Below are positions 19,111 through 27,733 of a stretch of DNA of 64,000 nt, one piece after another. The position numbers and the translations under genes were made by a program. Location: positions 2,914,001 through 2,978,000 of the forward strand of contig NZ_LT670847.1 of the NCBI RefSeq assembly GCF_900142895.1, given 5' to 3'. Numbering within the stretch: the first letter of the stretch is position 1; the number at the start of each line of letters is the position of its first letter. This DNA comes from Vreelandella subglaciescola (GTDB taxonomy: Bacteria > Pseudomonadota > Gammaproteobacteria > Pseudomonadales > Halomonadaceae). Below the pieces are notes generated by a model that saw nothing but the letters and a program-made list of their open reading frames with translations, was not told the origin of the DNA and did no database searches.

Positions 19111-19863
19111 ATGATGGACGATCAGGCGCTACTGCGCTACAGCCGCCAGATTATGCTGCCCGAGGTGGAAATAGGCGGGCAGGAGCGCCTGCTTGACGCC
19201 CACGCGGTGATCATCGGCGCCGGCGGGCTGGGCTCGCCGGCGGCGCTGTATCTCGCTGCAGCGGGGGTGGGGCGCATTACGCTGGTCGACGCCGACGCGG
19301 TAGAGCTTTCCAACCTGCAGCGCCAGATTGCCCACGGCCAGGCGGATATCGGCCGCAACAAGGCCGCGTCGGCGCAGGCCAGCCTGAATGCGATTAACCC
19401 CGGCTGTGAAGTGAACGCGATCGGCGAGCACCTGCTCGGTGAAGCGCTGGAAAGCCTGGTGGCCACGGCCGACGTGGTGCTCGACTGCACCGACCGCTTC
19501 TCCAGCCGCTACGCGATCAACGCCGCCAGCCAGGCCACCGGCGTGCCGCTGGTCTCGGGTGCGGCCATCCGCTTTTCCGGCCAGCTGGCTGTGTTTGACC
19601 CCCGCGATCCCGAATGCCCGTGCTACGCCTGCCTGTATCCGCCCGATGACAGCGGCGACGAAGCCATGAGCTGCGCCGAAAACGGCGTAATGGCGCCGCT
19701 GGTCGGGCTGATCGGCACCTTTCAGGCGGTAGAGGTGTTCAAGCTGTTAAGCGGCGCAGGCAGCGCCCATCGCGGCCTTGCCACCTTTGAAGCATTAAGC
19801 GGCCAGTGGCGGCACTTCAAACTCCCCCGCGATCCCGAATGTCCGGTGTGTTGCAGCCGCTGA
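19111..19863 (+). CDS. moeB: ThiF/MoeB-family adenylyltransferase
   Basis: E1-like enzyme of 250 residues that adenylates the C-terminal glycine of a ubiquitin-like sulfur carrier (MoaD or ThiS). The nucleotide loop is IIGAGGLGSPAALYLAAAGVG, the metal-site cysteine pairs are CYAC and CPVC, and the arginine-rich SNLQRQIAH segment fits the family. MoeB and ThiF cannot be told apart by sequence alone. Position after prmC matches moeB in Pseudomonas-type genomes, which favours molybdopterin synthesis. A strong hairpin lies between it and ahpF. Confidence 0.9.
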   Translation: MMDDQALLRYSRQIMLPEVEIGGQERLLDAHAVIIGAGGLGSPAALYLAAAGVGRITLVDADAVELSNLQRQIAHGQADIGRNKAASAQASLNAINPGCEVNAIGEHLLGEALESLVATADVVLDCTDRFSSRYAINAASQATGVPLVSGAAIRFSGQLAVFDPRDPECPCYACLYPPDDSGDEAMSCAENGVMAPLVGLIGTFQAVEVFKLLSGAGSAHRGLATFEALSGQWRHFKLPRDPECPVCCSR

Positions 19864-19892
19864 GAAATACCTGCGCTCACTCAGGCGGAAGC

Positions 19893-19920
19893 AAAAAAAA
19901 GCCCGCCGGAGAAGGCGGGC
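19893..19920 (-). terminator. intrinsic terminator after ahpF
   Basis: The stem GCCCGCC (19901-19907) pairs with GGCGGGC (19914-19920), followed on the minus strand by eight T. It lies downstream of the ahpF stop, between the convergent moeB and ahpF genes. Confidence 0.88.
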
Positions 19921-19997
19921 AAACACGTCAGTGGCTTAGGACAGGGCCATGACGTCAGGGGAAGCGCCGCTGGCTGTTCGCCGGCGGCGCAGTTCAT

Positions 19998-21554
19998 TCA
20001 GTTACGAATAATAAAGTCGAACGCACCCAGTGCGGCGTTGGCGCCTTCGCCCATGGCGATAATGATCTGCTTGAAGGGCACGGTGGTGACGTCGCCGGCG
20101 GCGAAAATGCCGGGGCTTGAGGTCATGCCCTTGGCGTCGGTGATGATTTCGCCGTGGGGGCTCAGCTCCAGCGGTGAATCCTTGAGCCACTCGGTGTTGG
20201 GCACCAGGCCAATTTGTACAAAGATGCCGTCCAGCGCGACGTGGTGGTTCTCGTCGTTGGTGCGGTCCTTGTAGTTCAGGCCATTGACGCGGCTGCCGTC
20301 GCCGGTCACTTCGGTGGTCTGGGCGTTGAGCACGATATCCACGTTGGTCAGGCTCTTGAGCTTGTTCTGCAGCACGGCGTCGGCGCGCATTTCTCCCATG
20401 AACTCGAACAGCGTGACGTGGCCGACAATGCCGGCCAGGTCGATGGCCGCTTCAACGCCGGAGTTGCCGCCGCCGATCACCGCCACGTGCTTGCCTTTAA
20501 ACAGCGGGCCGTCGCAATGCGGGCAGTAGGCTACGCCCTTGTTGCGGTATTCGGCTTCGCCGGGCACATTCATTTCGCGCCAGCGGGCGCCGGTGGCCAG
20601 CACCAGCGTTTTGCTTTGCAGCGTCGCGCCGGATTCAAAGGTGACTTCGTGCAGGCCGCCCTCAGCCTCCGCCGGGGTGAGTTTTACCGCGCGCTGCAGG
20701 TTCATGACGTCAACGTCGTAGTCCTTGACGTGCTCTTCCAGCGCGGTGACCAGCTTGGGGCCTTCGGTCTTGCTCACCGAAATAAAGTTCTCGATGCCCA
20801 GCGTATCGACCACCTGGCCGCCAAAGCGCTCGGACGCAATGCCGGTGCTGATGCCTTTGCGCGCGGCGTAGATGGCGGCCGACGCACCTGCAGGGCCGCC
20901 GCCGATCATCAGCGTATCAAAGGCGGCTTTTTCGCTGAGCTTGTGCGCTTCGCGTTCAACGGCGCCGGTATCCACCTTGGCGAGAATCTGCTCAAGGCTC
21001 ATGCGACCCTGATCGAACGGCTCGCCGTTGAGGTAGACGCTGGGCACCGACATGATCTCGCGCTCGTCGACTTCGGGCTTGAACAGCGCGCCGTCGATGG
21101 CCACGTGGCGGATATTCGGGTTGTAAATGGCCAGCAGGTTGAGCGCCTGCACCACGTCGGGGCAGTTCTGGCAGGACAGCGAGAAGTAGGTTTCAAACAC
21201 CATCTCGCGGTCGAGGGATTTGATCTGCTCGAGCGTCTCGTCGGAGGCCTTGGGTGGGTGACCGCCGACTTGCAACAGCGCCAGCACCAGCGAGGTAAAC
21301 TCGTGGCCCATGGGAATGCCGGCAAACACGACGCCGGTATCTTCGCCCGGGCGGTTGATGGCAAACGATGGCGTGCGCGGGTCATTGCCGTCGGTGGACA
21401 GGGTAATCTTGTCGCTCAAGCCGTTGATTTCTTCCAGCAGCTCGGCCAGTTCGCGAGACTTCGCCCCGTCATCGAGGGACGCTTTTAGCTCAAACGGCTG
21501 AGTGACTTTTTCCAGGTAGGCTTTCAACTGGCTTTTTAAATTGGCGTCCAGCAT
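19998..21554 (-). CDS. ahpF: alkyl hydroperoxide reductase subunit F
   Basis: FAD/NADH disulfide reductase of 518 residues that recycles AhpC. The N-terminal tandem thioredoxin-fold domain has the redox pair in SCQNCPD. The C-terminal thioredoxin-reductase-like part has the FAD loop [17 protein letters not shown] and the second redox pair in [12 protein letters not shown]. The ATG at 21554 matches [17 protein letters not shown]; 24 upstream codons are open but not family-like. It lies 214 bp downstream of ahpC, beyond a strong hairpin, and ends at a terminator. Confidence 0.96.
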   Translation of the reverse strand: MLDANLKSQLKAYLEKVTQPFELKASLDDGAKSRELAELLEEINGLSDKITLSTDGNDPRTPSFAINRPGEDTGVVFAGIPMGHEFTSLVLALLQVGGHPPKASDETLEQIKSLDREMVFETYFSLSCQNCPDVVQALNLLAIYNPNIRHVAIDGALFKPEVDEREIMSVPSVYLNGEPFDQGRMSLEQILAKVDTGAVEREAHKLSEKAAFDTLMIGGGPAGASAAIYAARKGISTGIASERFGGQVVDTLGIENFISVSKTEGPKLVTALEEHVKDYDVDVMNLQRAVKLTPAEAEGGLHEVTFESGATLQSKTLVLATGARWREMNVPGEAEYRNKGVAYCPHCDGPLFKGKHVAVIGGGNSGVEAAIDLAGIVGHVTLFEFMGEMRADAVLQNKLKSLTNVDIVLNAQTTEVTGDGSRVNGLNYKDRTNDENHHVALDGIFVQIGLVPNTEWLKDSPLELSPHGEIITDAKGMTSSPGIFAAGDVTTVPFKQIIIAMGEGANAALGAFDFIIRN

Positions 21555-21729
21555 GACGGTAGCTTCCTCGCAGTAACTGACGGTGCTTAATAAAAGGGGT
21601 GACACTGATACGGTGCTGTCAGGCAATGCCTGATGATGCGGGCTAGCGTTTGTGCCCGTTTGGCCGACGTGATGGCCGGAGAGGGCATAAACGCTAAGCC
21701 GCTGTGGTGTTCGGAGTTGAAGGGGCGGA

Positions 21730-21752
21730 GCACCCGGGTTTTACCCGGGTGC
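21730..21752. terminator. strong hairpin between ahpC and ahpF
   Basis: A perfect 10-bp stem, GCACCCGGGT with ACCCGGGTGC, with a 3-nt loop, 17 bp after the ahpC stop. There is no T tract, so it is more likely an mRNA-stabilising or attenuating structure than a full terminator. It could explain higher AhpC than AhpF output. Confidence 0.6.
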
Positions 21753-21768
21753 AGGGGCGCTAGTCGGT

Positions 21769-22332
21769 TTAGATCTTGCCAACCAGGTCCAGCGACGGAG
21801 ACAGGGTCTCTTCGCCTTCTTCCCACTTCGCCGGGCAAACCTCGTTGGGGTTGGCGCGAACGTACTGGGCCGCTTTGACCTTGCGCAGCAGCTCATCGGC
21901 GTTACGGCCGATGTTGCCGGCGTTGAGTTCGACAATCTGGATCATGCCGTCGGGATCGATCACGAAGGTGCCGCGCTCGGCAATGCCGGCGTCTTCGATG
22001 AGCACTTCGAAGTTGCGCGATACGGCATGCGTCGGATCGGCGAGCATCGGGTACTGCAGCTTGCCGATGGTCTCGGAGCTGTCGTGCCATGCCTTGTGAG
22101 TGAAGTGGGTGTCGGTTGAAACGCTGTAGATTTCAACGCCCAGCTTCTTGAATTCTTCGTAGTTGTCGGCCAGATCGCCAAGCTCGGTCGGGCAGACAAA
22201 GGTGAAGTCAGCCGGATAGAAGAAGAAGATAGACCACTGGCCTTTGAGGTTGTCCTCAGAGACATCGACAAATTCGCCGTTGAAGTAGGCAGTCGCGTTA
22301 AACGGTTTGACTTCAGTGTTAATCAAAGACAT
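21769..22332 (-). CDS. ahpC: alkyl hydroperoxide reductase subunit C (2-Cys peroxiredoxin)
   Basis: Typical AhpC-type peroxiredoxin of 187 residues that reduces H2O2 and organic peroxides using AhpF. The peroxidatic cysteine is C47 in FTFVCPTE and the resolving cysteine is C166 in NEVCPAKW. The ATG at 22332 has CAGGAGA nine bases upstream, so the 3-codon extension is rejected. A possible OxyR site lies 80-115 bp upstream. ahpF follows on the same strand. Confidence 0.97.
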   Translation of the reverse strand: MSLINTEVKPFNATAYFNGEFVDVSEDNLKGQWSIFFFYPADFTFVCPTELGDLADNYEEFKKLGVEIYSVSTDTHFTHKAWHDSSETIGKLQYPMLADPTHAVSRNFEVLIEDAGIAERGTFVIDPDGMIQIVELNAGNIGRNADELLRKVKAAQYVRANPNEVCPAKWEEGEETLSPSLDLVGKI

Positions 22333-22410
22333 GCGGTACATCTCCTGTTTGATGATGGTTCGCTCAAGTGCGTGGTAGGTACTCTATCCCCTGGTGGCTC
22401 ATTAATAAAA

Positions 22411-22447
22411 TGGAGAAAAGTCATCAATAGCGATAGAGAATAGCTAT
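22411..22447 (-). promoter_or_regulatory. possible OxyR site upstream of ahpC
   Basis: ATAG-N7-CTAT at 22433-22447 is a perfect half of the OxyR pattern ATAG-N7-CTAT-N7-ATAG-N7-CTAT. The second half, expected at 22411-22425, is poorly conserved (GATG-N7-TCCA). The position in front of ahpC, a classic OxyR target, supports the call; the weak second half argues caution. Confidence 0.45.
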
Positions 22448-22695
22448 CTTGGGTGTTGCTGTGTGACAGCGGCGCGGTGGCTTGACGGCAGCGCGTTGGC
22501 CGCCTGTTTTTGCGTGCCGGTTCAACCGCTTTGATCAACCGGCTTTTCCCTTACGCCACAACCTTGGGGCGAGTCGCGCAAATGCAAGATTTTTGCCGTT
22601 GCGTGCTTGCGGAGATCGGCGCTTGACCGCAAAATCCGCTACCCTGCCGGTCGGGTCTATCAAACTGGAAAGAGCAAACGAAGGAGTCGTGTTCC
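22448..22695. other. spacer between divergent ahpC and potF, with one terminator-like hairpin
   Basis: No open frame of quality is seen here. GCCGGTT (22516-22522) pairs with AACCGGC (22537-22543) and is followed by TTTT on the plus strand. This looks like a weak intrinsic terminator with no plus-strand gene before it. The potF ribosome-binding site AAGGAG lies just before 22696. No convincing potF promoter is visible. Confidence 0.4.
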
Positions 22696-23799
22696 ATGGG
22701 GCAATTACACAAACTTCCGCTGGCCGTTGTGGCCTGTTCGCTAGCCGCAGCGGCGACTGCTACCCACGCTGATGAAGTGCGGGTGTATAACTGGTCGGAC
22801 TACATCGCGCCGGATACGCTGGAGAAATTTACCCAGCAGACGGGCATTGACGTGACCTATGACGTGTTTGACAGCAACGAAGTGCTGGACGCCGCGCTGC
22901 TCGCCGGTCGTTCCGGCTACGACGTGGTGGTGCCGTCCAACCACTACCTGAGCCGCCAGCTAAGTGCCGGTGTGTATCAGGCGCTTGACCGCGAACTGAT
23001 CCCCAACCTCGACAACCTCAATACCCGTTTGCTTGAAGAGCTGGAAGAGGTGGACCCCGGCAGCCGCTATTCGGTGCCGTACATGTGGGGAACCAACGGT
23101 ATCGGCTACAACGTGGATCGCGTCACCGAGATTCTGGGTGACGACGCACCGCTGAACAGCTGGGCGCTGCTGTTTGACCCCGAGGTTACCTCAGCGCTGA
23201 AACAGGGCGGCTGCGGTATTTCCATGCTGGATTCCGCCGATGAGATGATTTCGCCGGCCATGGCCTATATCGGGCTCGACCCGCGCAGCAACGACGTTGA
23301 CGACCTCAAGGCCGGCGGCGAGGTGATTGCCGAGGTGCGCGATGACGTCACCTATTTCCATTCCTCGCGCTACATCGGTGACCTGGCCAACGGCGATATC
23401 TGCGTGGCCGCCGGCTATTCCGGCGACGTGTTTCAGGCCGCCGCGCGTGCCGACGAAGCCGGACGCGACTTCAGCATTGCCTATACCGTGCCGAAAGAGG
23501 GCGCCGCGCTGTGGTTCGACATGATGGCCATTCCGGCTGATGCCCCCAACCCGGAAAGTGCCCACGCGTTCATCAACTTCATCCTCCAGCCGGAAATCGC
23601 GGCGGACATCACCGAATACGTGCGCTATGCCAATCCCAATGCCGGCGCCGATGCGTTCCTGTCTGACGAGATCCTCAACGACCCGTCGATTTACCCGAAT
23701 GACGAGGTGATGGACAAACTGTACGTGGCCAACGAAAAGCCGCGCGACGTTCAGCGCGCCCGCACGCGCATCTGGAATCGGGTCAAGTCGGGCCGCTGA
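22696..23799 (+). CDS. potF: polyamine ABC transporter periplasmic binding protein PotF/PotD-like
   Basis: Periplasmic polyamine (putrescine/spermidine) receptor of 367 residues. A signal peptide ends around ATATHADE. The mature protein starts with the family hallmark VRVYNWSDYIAPDTLEKF, and the ligand-pocket segments YDVVVPSNHYLSRQ and VPYMWGTNGIGYN are typical. AAGGAG sits upstream of the ATG. It is the first gene of a potFGHI-type operon, which favours PotF (putrescine) over PotD, but the ligand is inference. Confidence 0.94.
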   Translation: MGQLHKLPLAVVACSLAAAATATHADEVRVYNWSDYIAPDTLEKFTQQTGIDVTYDVFDSNEVLDAALLAGRSGYDVVVPSNHYLSRQLSAGVYQALDRELIPNLDNLNTRLLEELEEVDPGSRYSVPYMWGTNGIGYNVDRVTEILGDDAPLNSWALLFDPEVTSALKQGGCGISMLDSADEMISPAMAYIGLDPRSNDVDDLKAGGEVIAEVRDDVTYFHSSRYIGDLANGDICVAAGYSGDVFQAAARADEAGRDFSIAYTVPKEGAALWFDMMAIPADAPNPESAHAFINFILQPEIAADITEYVRYANPNAGADAFLSDEILNDPSIYPNDEVMDKLYVANEKPRDVQRARTRIWNRVKSGR

Positions 23800-23842
23800 T
23801 TCAACGCGCGCCGGCCGTTGCAGAACTTTCAGGGGAGAGGGC

Positions 23843-25012
23843 ATGGCCACAACGCCTTTGCCGAATGGGTCCGGCGGGCCGGTTGACGCCCGCCGGGCCG
23901 GCAGCAAGACGCCGCGCTTTGCCGAAGATGCGGTGCTGGAAATCAACCGCCTGACCAAGCGCTTTGACGACGTGGTGGCGGTGGATGACGTGAACCTGCG
24001 AGTCAAGCGCGGCGAGATTTTTGCCCTGCTGGGCGGCTCGGGGTCGGGCAAGTCGACGCTGCTGCGCATGCTGGCGGGCTTTGAAGCGCCCAGTGAGGGG
24101 CATATTCTGCTGGACGGTGAAAACATCACGGCGATGCCGCCGCATCGTCGGCCGATCAACATGATGTTTCAGTCCTACGCGCTGTTTCCACACATGAACG
24201 TGGCGCAAAACATCGCCTTTGGCCTCAAGCAGGACAAGCTGCCCAAAGACGAAATCAACGCCCGCGTTGACCACATGCTCAAGCTGGTACACATGCAGCG
24301 CTTTGCCCGGCGTAGGCCCCAGCAGCTTTCCGGCGGCCAGCGCCAGCGGTTGGCACTGGCGCGTTCGCTGGCCAAGCGGCCCAAGCTGTTGCTGCTCGAC
24401 GAGCCCATGGGCGCGCTGGATAAAAAGCTGCGCACCGAGATGCAGCTGGAAGTGGTGGAGATTATCGAGCAGGTCGGGGTGACCTGCATCATGGTGACCC
24501 ACGATCAGGAAGAAGCCATGACCATGGCCGACCGCGTGGCGATCATGGCAGACGGCTGGATCGAGCAGGTCGGCTCGCCGGTGGATGTCTACGAAAGCCC
24601 GGTCAGCCGCACGGTGGCCGAGTTTGTCGGCACGCTCAATCTGTTTGAAGGCGAGATCCGCGTGGATGCCGCTGACCACTGCCTGATTGAAAGCCCCGCG
24701 CTGGAACGGCCGCTCTACATTGATCACGGCGTAACCACCCAGGCCGACGAGCGCCGGGTGTGGGCAGGGCTGCGTCCGGAAAAAATCTGGCTGACCCGCC
24801 ACCGCCCCACGGCCGACTATAACTGGGAACAGGGCACGGTAGAGGACATCGCCTATCTGGGCGGCTTCTCGCTGTATTACGTGCGTACCGGGCAGGGCAC
24901 GCTGATCAAGGTGGGCATGGCCAATACCGAACGCCGCGGCGACCGACCCACCTGGGACGATGCGGTATACGTGTATTGGGAAGATCACAGCGCCATTGTG
25001 CTCAACCGTTAG
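23843..25012 (+). CDS. potG: polyamine ABC transporter ATP-binding protein
   Basis: Cytoplasmic ATPase subunit of 389 residues. Walker A is LGGSGSGKST, the signature LSGGQRQRLALARSLAKRPK, Walker B LLLLDEPMGALDK, and the H-loop [14 protein letters not shown]-terminal TOBE-like regulatory domain follows (RVWAGLRPEKIWL). The N-terminal 30 residues before the ABC domain are typical of PotG. It sits 43 bp after potF and 90 bp before potH. Confidence 0.95.
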   Translation: MATTPLPNGSGGPVDARRAGSKTPRFAEDAVLEINRLTKRFDDVVAVDDVNLRVKRGEIFALLGGSGSGKSTLLRMLAGFEAPSEGHILLDGENITAMPPHRRPINMMFQSYALFPHMNVAQNIAFGLKQDKLPKDEINARVDHMLKLVHMQRFARRRPQQLSGGQRQRLALARSLAKRPKLLLLDEPMGALDKKLRTEMQLEVVEIIEQVGVTCIMVTHDQEEAMTMADRVAIMADGWIEQVGSPVDVYESPVSRTVAEFVGTLNLFEGEIRVDAADHCLIESPALERPLYIDHGVTTQADERRVWAGLRPEKIWLTRHRPTADYNWEQGTVEDIAYLGGFSLYYVRTGQGTLIKVGMANTERRGDRPTWDDAVYVYWEDHSAIVLNR

Positions 25013-25102
25013 CCTGCATTTCTGACAGGCCCGACTCGTGCCTGCACTCGCCCCTACGCGGCTTATCCGACACCAGCCGCGCAACCTGGAGTGACGCCCG
25101 TC

Positions 25103-26026
25103 ATGTCATTTCGATTCCGCCCCACCTCTGTGACGCTGTGGCTGAAACGCCTGCAGCTGGGACGCCGTGCGGTCATTGCCGTGCCGCTGGTGTGGCTGTC
25201 GCTGTTTTTCCTGCTGCCGTTTGCGCTGGTGCTGAAAATCAGCCTGTCGGAAGCGGCGATCAGCGTGCCGCCCTATGCGCCGCTGGTCGAGTATGCCGAA
25301 GGTACGCTGCAGGTTTTCCTGAACCTCGGCAACTATCTGTTTTTATTAACGGATTCGTTTTACGCGGCGGCCTATTGGGGATCGATTAAAATCGCCTTTG
25401 TCGCCACGCTGGTGTGTTTGCTGATCGGCTACCCCATGGCTTACGCCATGGCACGGATGACGCCGCGCTGGCAGCTGGTGTTGCTGCTGCTGGTCATGCT
25501 GCCGTCGTGGACGTCGTTTTTGATTCGCGTGTACGCCTGGATGGGGATTTTGAGCAACAGCGGGCTGCTTAACCAGCTGCTGCTGGGGCTGGGCATCGTG
25601 GATGCGCCGCTGCGCATGCTCAACACCCGGTTTGCGGTGATTGTGGGCATCGTTTATGCCTATCTGCCGTTTATGGTGTTGCCGCTTTACGCGCATTTAA
25701 CGCGCATGGATATGTCCCTGCTTGAGGCCGCCTCGGACCTGGGGTCACGGCGTTTCAACACCTTTGTGAAAGTGACGCTGCCGCTGTCTGCCGGCGGTAT
25801 TGTGGCCGGCTCCATGCTGGTGTTTATTCCTGCCGTGGGCGAATTTGTCATTCCCGAACTGCTGGGCGGGCCGGATACCCTGATGATCGGCAAGGTGCTG
25901 TGGGAGGAGTTCTTTCTCAACCGCGACTGGCCGGTGGCGGCAGCGCTTGCCATGGTCATGCTTGGCCTGCTGTTGATTCCCATCGTGCTGTTTCACCGCT
26001 ATCAGTCACGGGAGCTGGATACATGA
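25103..26026 (+). CDS. potH: polyamine ABC transporter permease PotH
   Basis: Inner-membrane permease of about 307 residues with six predicted membrane segments. The EAA-type coupling loop, EAASDLGSRRFNTFVKVTLP, docks onto the ATPase. GGPDTLMIGKVLWEEFF is typical of PotH/PotB. The ATG at 25103 is preferred over a GTG at 25091 because GGAG lies upstream at usable spacing. The stop overlaps the potI start by 4 bp. Confidence 0.94.
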   Translation: MSFRFRPTSVTLWLKRLQLGRRAVIAVPLVWLSLFFLLPFALVLKISLSEAAISVPPYAPLVEYAEGTLQVFLNLGNYLFLLTDSFYAAAYWGSIKIAFVATLVCLLIGYPMAYAMARMTPRWQLVLLLLVMLPSWTSFLIRVYAWMGILSNSGLLNQLLLGLGIVDAPLRMLNTRFAVIVGIVYAYLPFMVLPLYAHLTRMDMSLLEAASDLGSRRFNTFVKVTLPLSAGGIVAGSMLVFIPAVGEFVIPELLGGPDTLMIGKVLWEEFFLNRDWPVAAALAMVMLGLLLIPIVLFHRYQSRELDT

Positions 26027-26856
26027 AGCAGATGCCGTCTTTCAGCACCGTGATGCTGGCGCTGGGGCTGGTATTTCTCTACCTGCCGATGGCCGTGCTG
26101 GTGGTGTATTCGTTCAACGCGTCCAGCCTTGTCACCGTCTGGGCCGGCTTTTCGACCAAATGGTACGGCGAGCTGCTGCGTGATGAGCAGATCCTCGCGG
26201 CGGTCTGGACCAGCCTTGAGATCGCCTTTTTTGCCGCGAGCATGGCGGTATGCCTGGGCACCGTGGCCGCCCTGGTGATGACCCGCTACGGGCGCTTTCG
26301 CGGCAAAACGGCGCTGGCCAGCATGGTCACGGCACCGCTGGTGATGCCCGAAGTGATTACCGGGCTGTCGCTGTTGCTGCTGTTCGTGCAGATGGCGGCG
26401 CTGACCGGCTGGCCGGCAGACCGCGGCATGATGACGATCTGGATCGCCCACACCACTTTTTGCAGCGCCTACGTGGCCGTGGTGGTGGCCGCGCGGCTGC
26501 GCGAGGTTGACCGCTCCATTGAAGAAGCGGCGATGGATTTGGGCTCGCCGCCGGCCAGAACGTTTTTCGCTATTACGCTGCCGATTATCTCACCGGCGCT
26601 GGCCGCCGGCTGGCTGCTGGCGTTTACGCTCTCGCTGGATGATCTGGTGATTGCCAGCTTTGTTTCGGGGCCGGGGGCCAATACGCTGCCGATGGTGGTG
26701 TTTTCCTCGGTGCGCCTTGGGGTATCGCCCAAGATCAACGCCCTTGCCACGCTGATTATTCTCGTGGTGTCGCTGGCCACTTTCGCGGCCTGGTACCTGA
26801 TGCGCCGGGGCGAGAAAAAGCGCCGCGCGGCGGTCAGGGCGCAGGCCGGTGATTGA
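26023..26856 (+). CDS. potI: polyamine ABC transporter permease PotI
   Basis: Second inner-membrane permease of the polyamine importer, 277 residues, six predicted membrane segments. The coupling loop is EEAAMDLGSPPARTFFAITLP and the following DDLVIASFVSGPGANTLPM is diagnostic of PotI/PotC. The ATG at 26023 overlaps the potH TGA, so the two permeases are likely made in equal amounts. A longer frame back to 25900 runs over potH and is rejected. Confidence 0.94.
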   Translation: MKQMPSFSTVMLALGLVFLYLPMAVLVVYSFNASSLVTVWAGFSTKWYGELLRDEQILAAVWTSLEIAFFAASMAVCLGTVAALVMTRYGRFRGKTALASMVTAPLVMPEVITGLSLLLLFVQMAALTGWPADRGMMTIWIAHTTFCSAYVAVVVAARLREVDRSIEEAAMDLGSPPARTFFAITLPIISPALAAGWLLAFTLSLDDLVIASFVSGPGANTLPMVVFSSVRLGVSPKINALATLIILVVSLATFAAWYLMRRGEKKRRAAVRAQAGD

Positions 26857-26882
26857 ATTATCTACAGCACGTCACGAATGTT

Positions 26883-27092
26883 CTAAAGCACGTCGTCGTC
26901 TCTGCCGGTACGCACGCTTTCCAGCTCGCCGCTAAACGGTGACATGGTCACCTCAACCAGAATCGGCGCGCAGCACTGGTGGCAGTCTTCCCAGGTTGTG
27001 TGGCTGCCCTGTGAGGTGTCGATCTCGAAGGTCAGCGGGCTATCGCAGTAGGGGCAGTGAAAGTCGTGTTCCACAATGGCATCGTCTTGCAT
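26883..27092 (-). CDS. CPXCG-motif cysteine-rich small protein
   Basis: A 69-residue cytosolic protein with a likely zinc ribbon: CPYC near the N-terminus and CHQCC about 30 residues later. It belongs to the CPXCG-containing family, whose function is unknown. The ATG at 27092 has CGGAG eight bases upstream. It is convergent with potI, 26 bp away, and divergent from the DUF3617 gene. Confidence 0.82.
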   Translation of the reverse strand: MQDDAIVEHDFHCPYCDSPLTFEIDTSQGSHTTWEDCHQCCAPILVEVTMSPFSGELESVRTGRDDDVL

Positions 27093-27267
27093 GATCGGCT
27101 CCGTTAGCACTGGGTTGTGTGTAAAAAAAGACTAACCTGCGCAAAAGTATAGCAGCGCGCCGCCGCGATGCGGACAGCGTCGACCGTGTTCGGGTAGGAT
27201 GAACCGAGTGGCTTTTCAAGCCGGTACCCGACACGCTTTATTTTTCAGAATCTGACGTTGGAGCAAG

Positions 27268-27717
27268 ATGACCATGACGATGAACATGAAAATGCTGACC
27301 GCCGCGGTAGCCCTCGCGCTGCCTCTCGCCGCTCAGGCCGAGACGCCCGACATCAAGCCCGGCGAATGGGAGTTTGTCAGCGTGACCAGCATCAAGGGCG
27401 ACATGCAAATGCCCGACCAGACCAATACCGAGCGTCAGTGCATCACCGAGGATGACCTCGAAAGCGCGGACTTCGGCTTCATCGAAGAAGAAGAAGGCTG
27501 CGAGCTGCTGAGCCAGGACATGAGCGCTGACGGCCTTGAGTATCACATGAGCTGTACCGCCGACGGCGGCGATGCCGACATCAAGGGCAGCATGAGCTTC
27601 ATGGGCGAGCAGGTAGAAGGCGACGTCAACATCGACACCAACTCGCCCATGGGCAAGATGACCATGAGCACCCAAATTGACGGCACCTACCAGGGGGCGT
27701 GCCCGGCCGACAGCTAA
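27268..27717 (+). CDS. DUF3617 periplasmic protein
   Basis: An exported protein of 149 residues. The signal peptide ends at LAAQA-ETPD. The mature part starts with IKPGEWEFVSVTSI, the hallmark of DUF3617, and has four cysteines that could form two disulfides. The mature chain is acidic and methionine-rich. GGAGCAAG precedes the ATG. It is convergent with the RND pump gene, whose stop is 16 bp away. Function of the family is unknown. Confidence 0.82.
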   Translation: MTMTMNMKMLTAAVALALPLAAQAETPDIKPGEWEFVSVTSIKGDMQMPDQTNTERQCITEDDLESADFGFIEEEEGCELLSQDMSADGLEYHMSCTADGGDADIKGSMSFMGEQVEGDVNIDTNSPMGKMTMSTQIDGTYQGACPADS

Positions 27718-27733
27718 GGGCTGCTGGGCAAAC

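Noticed and set aside
20214..21488. A 424-codon plus-strand open frame
   Set aside because: It lies antisense to ahpF, which has intact catalytic motifs. It is a shadow frame.
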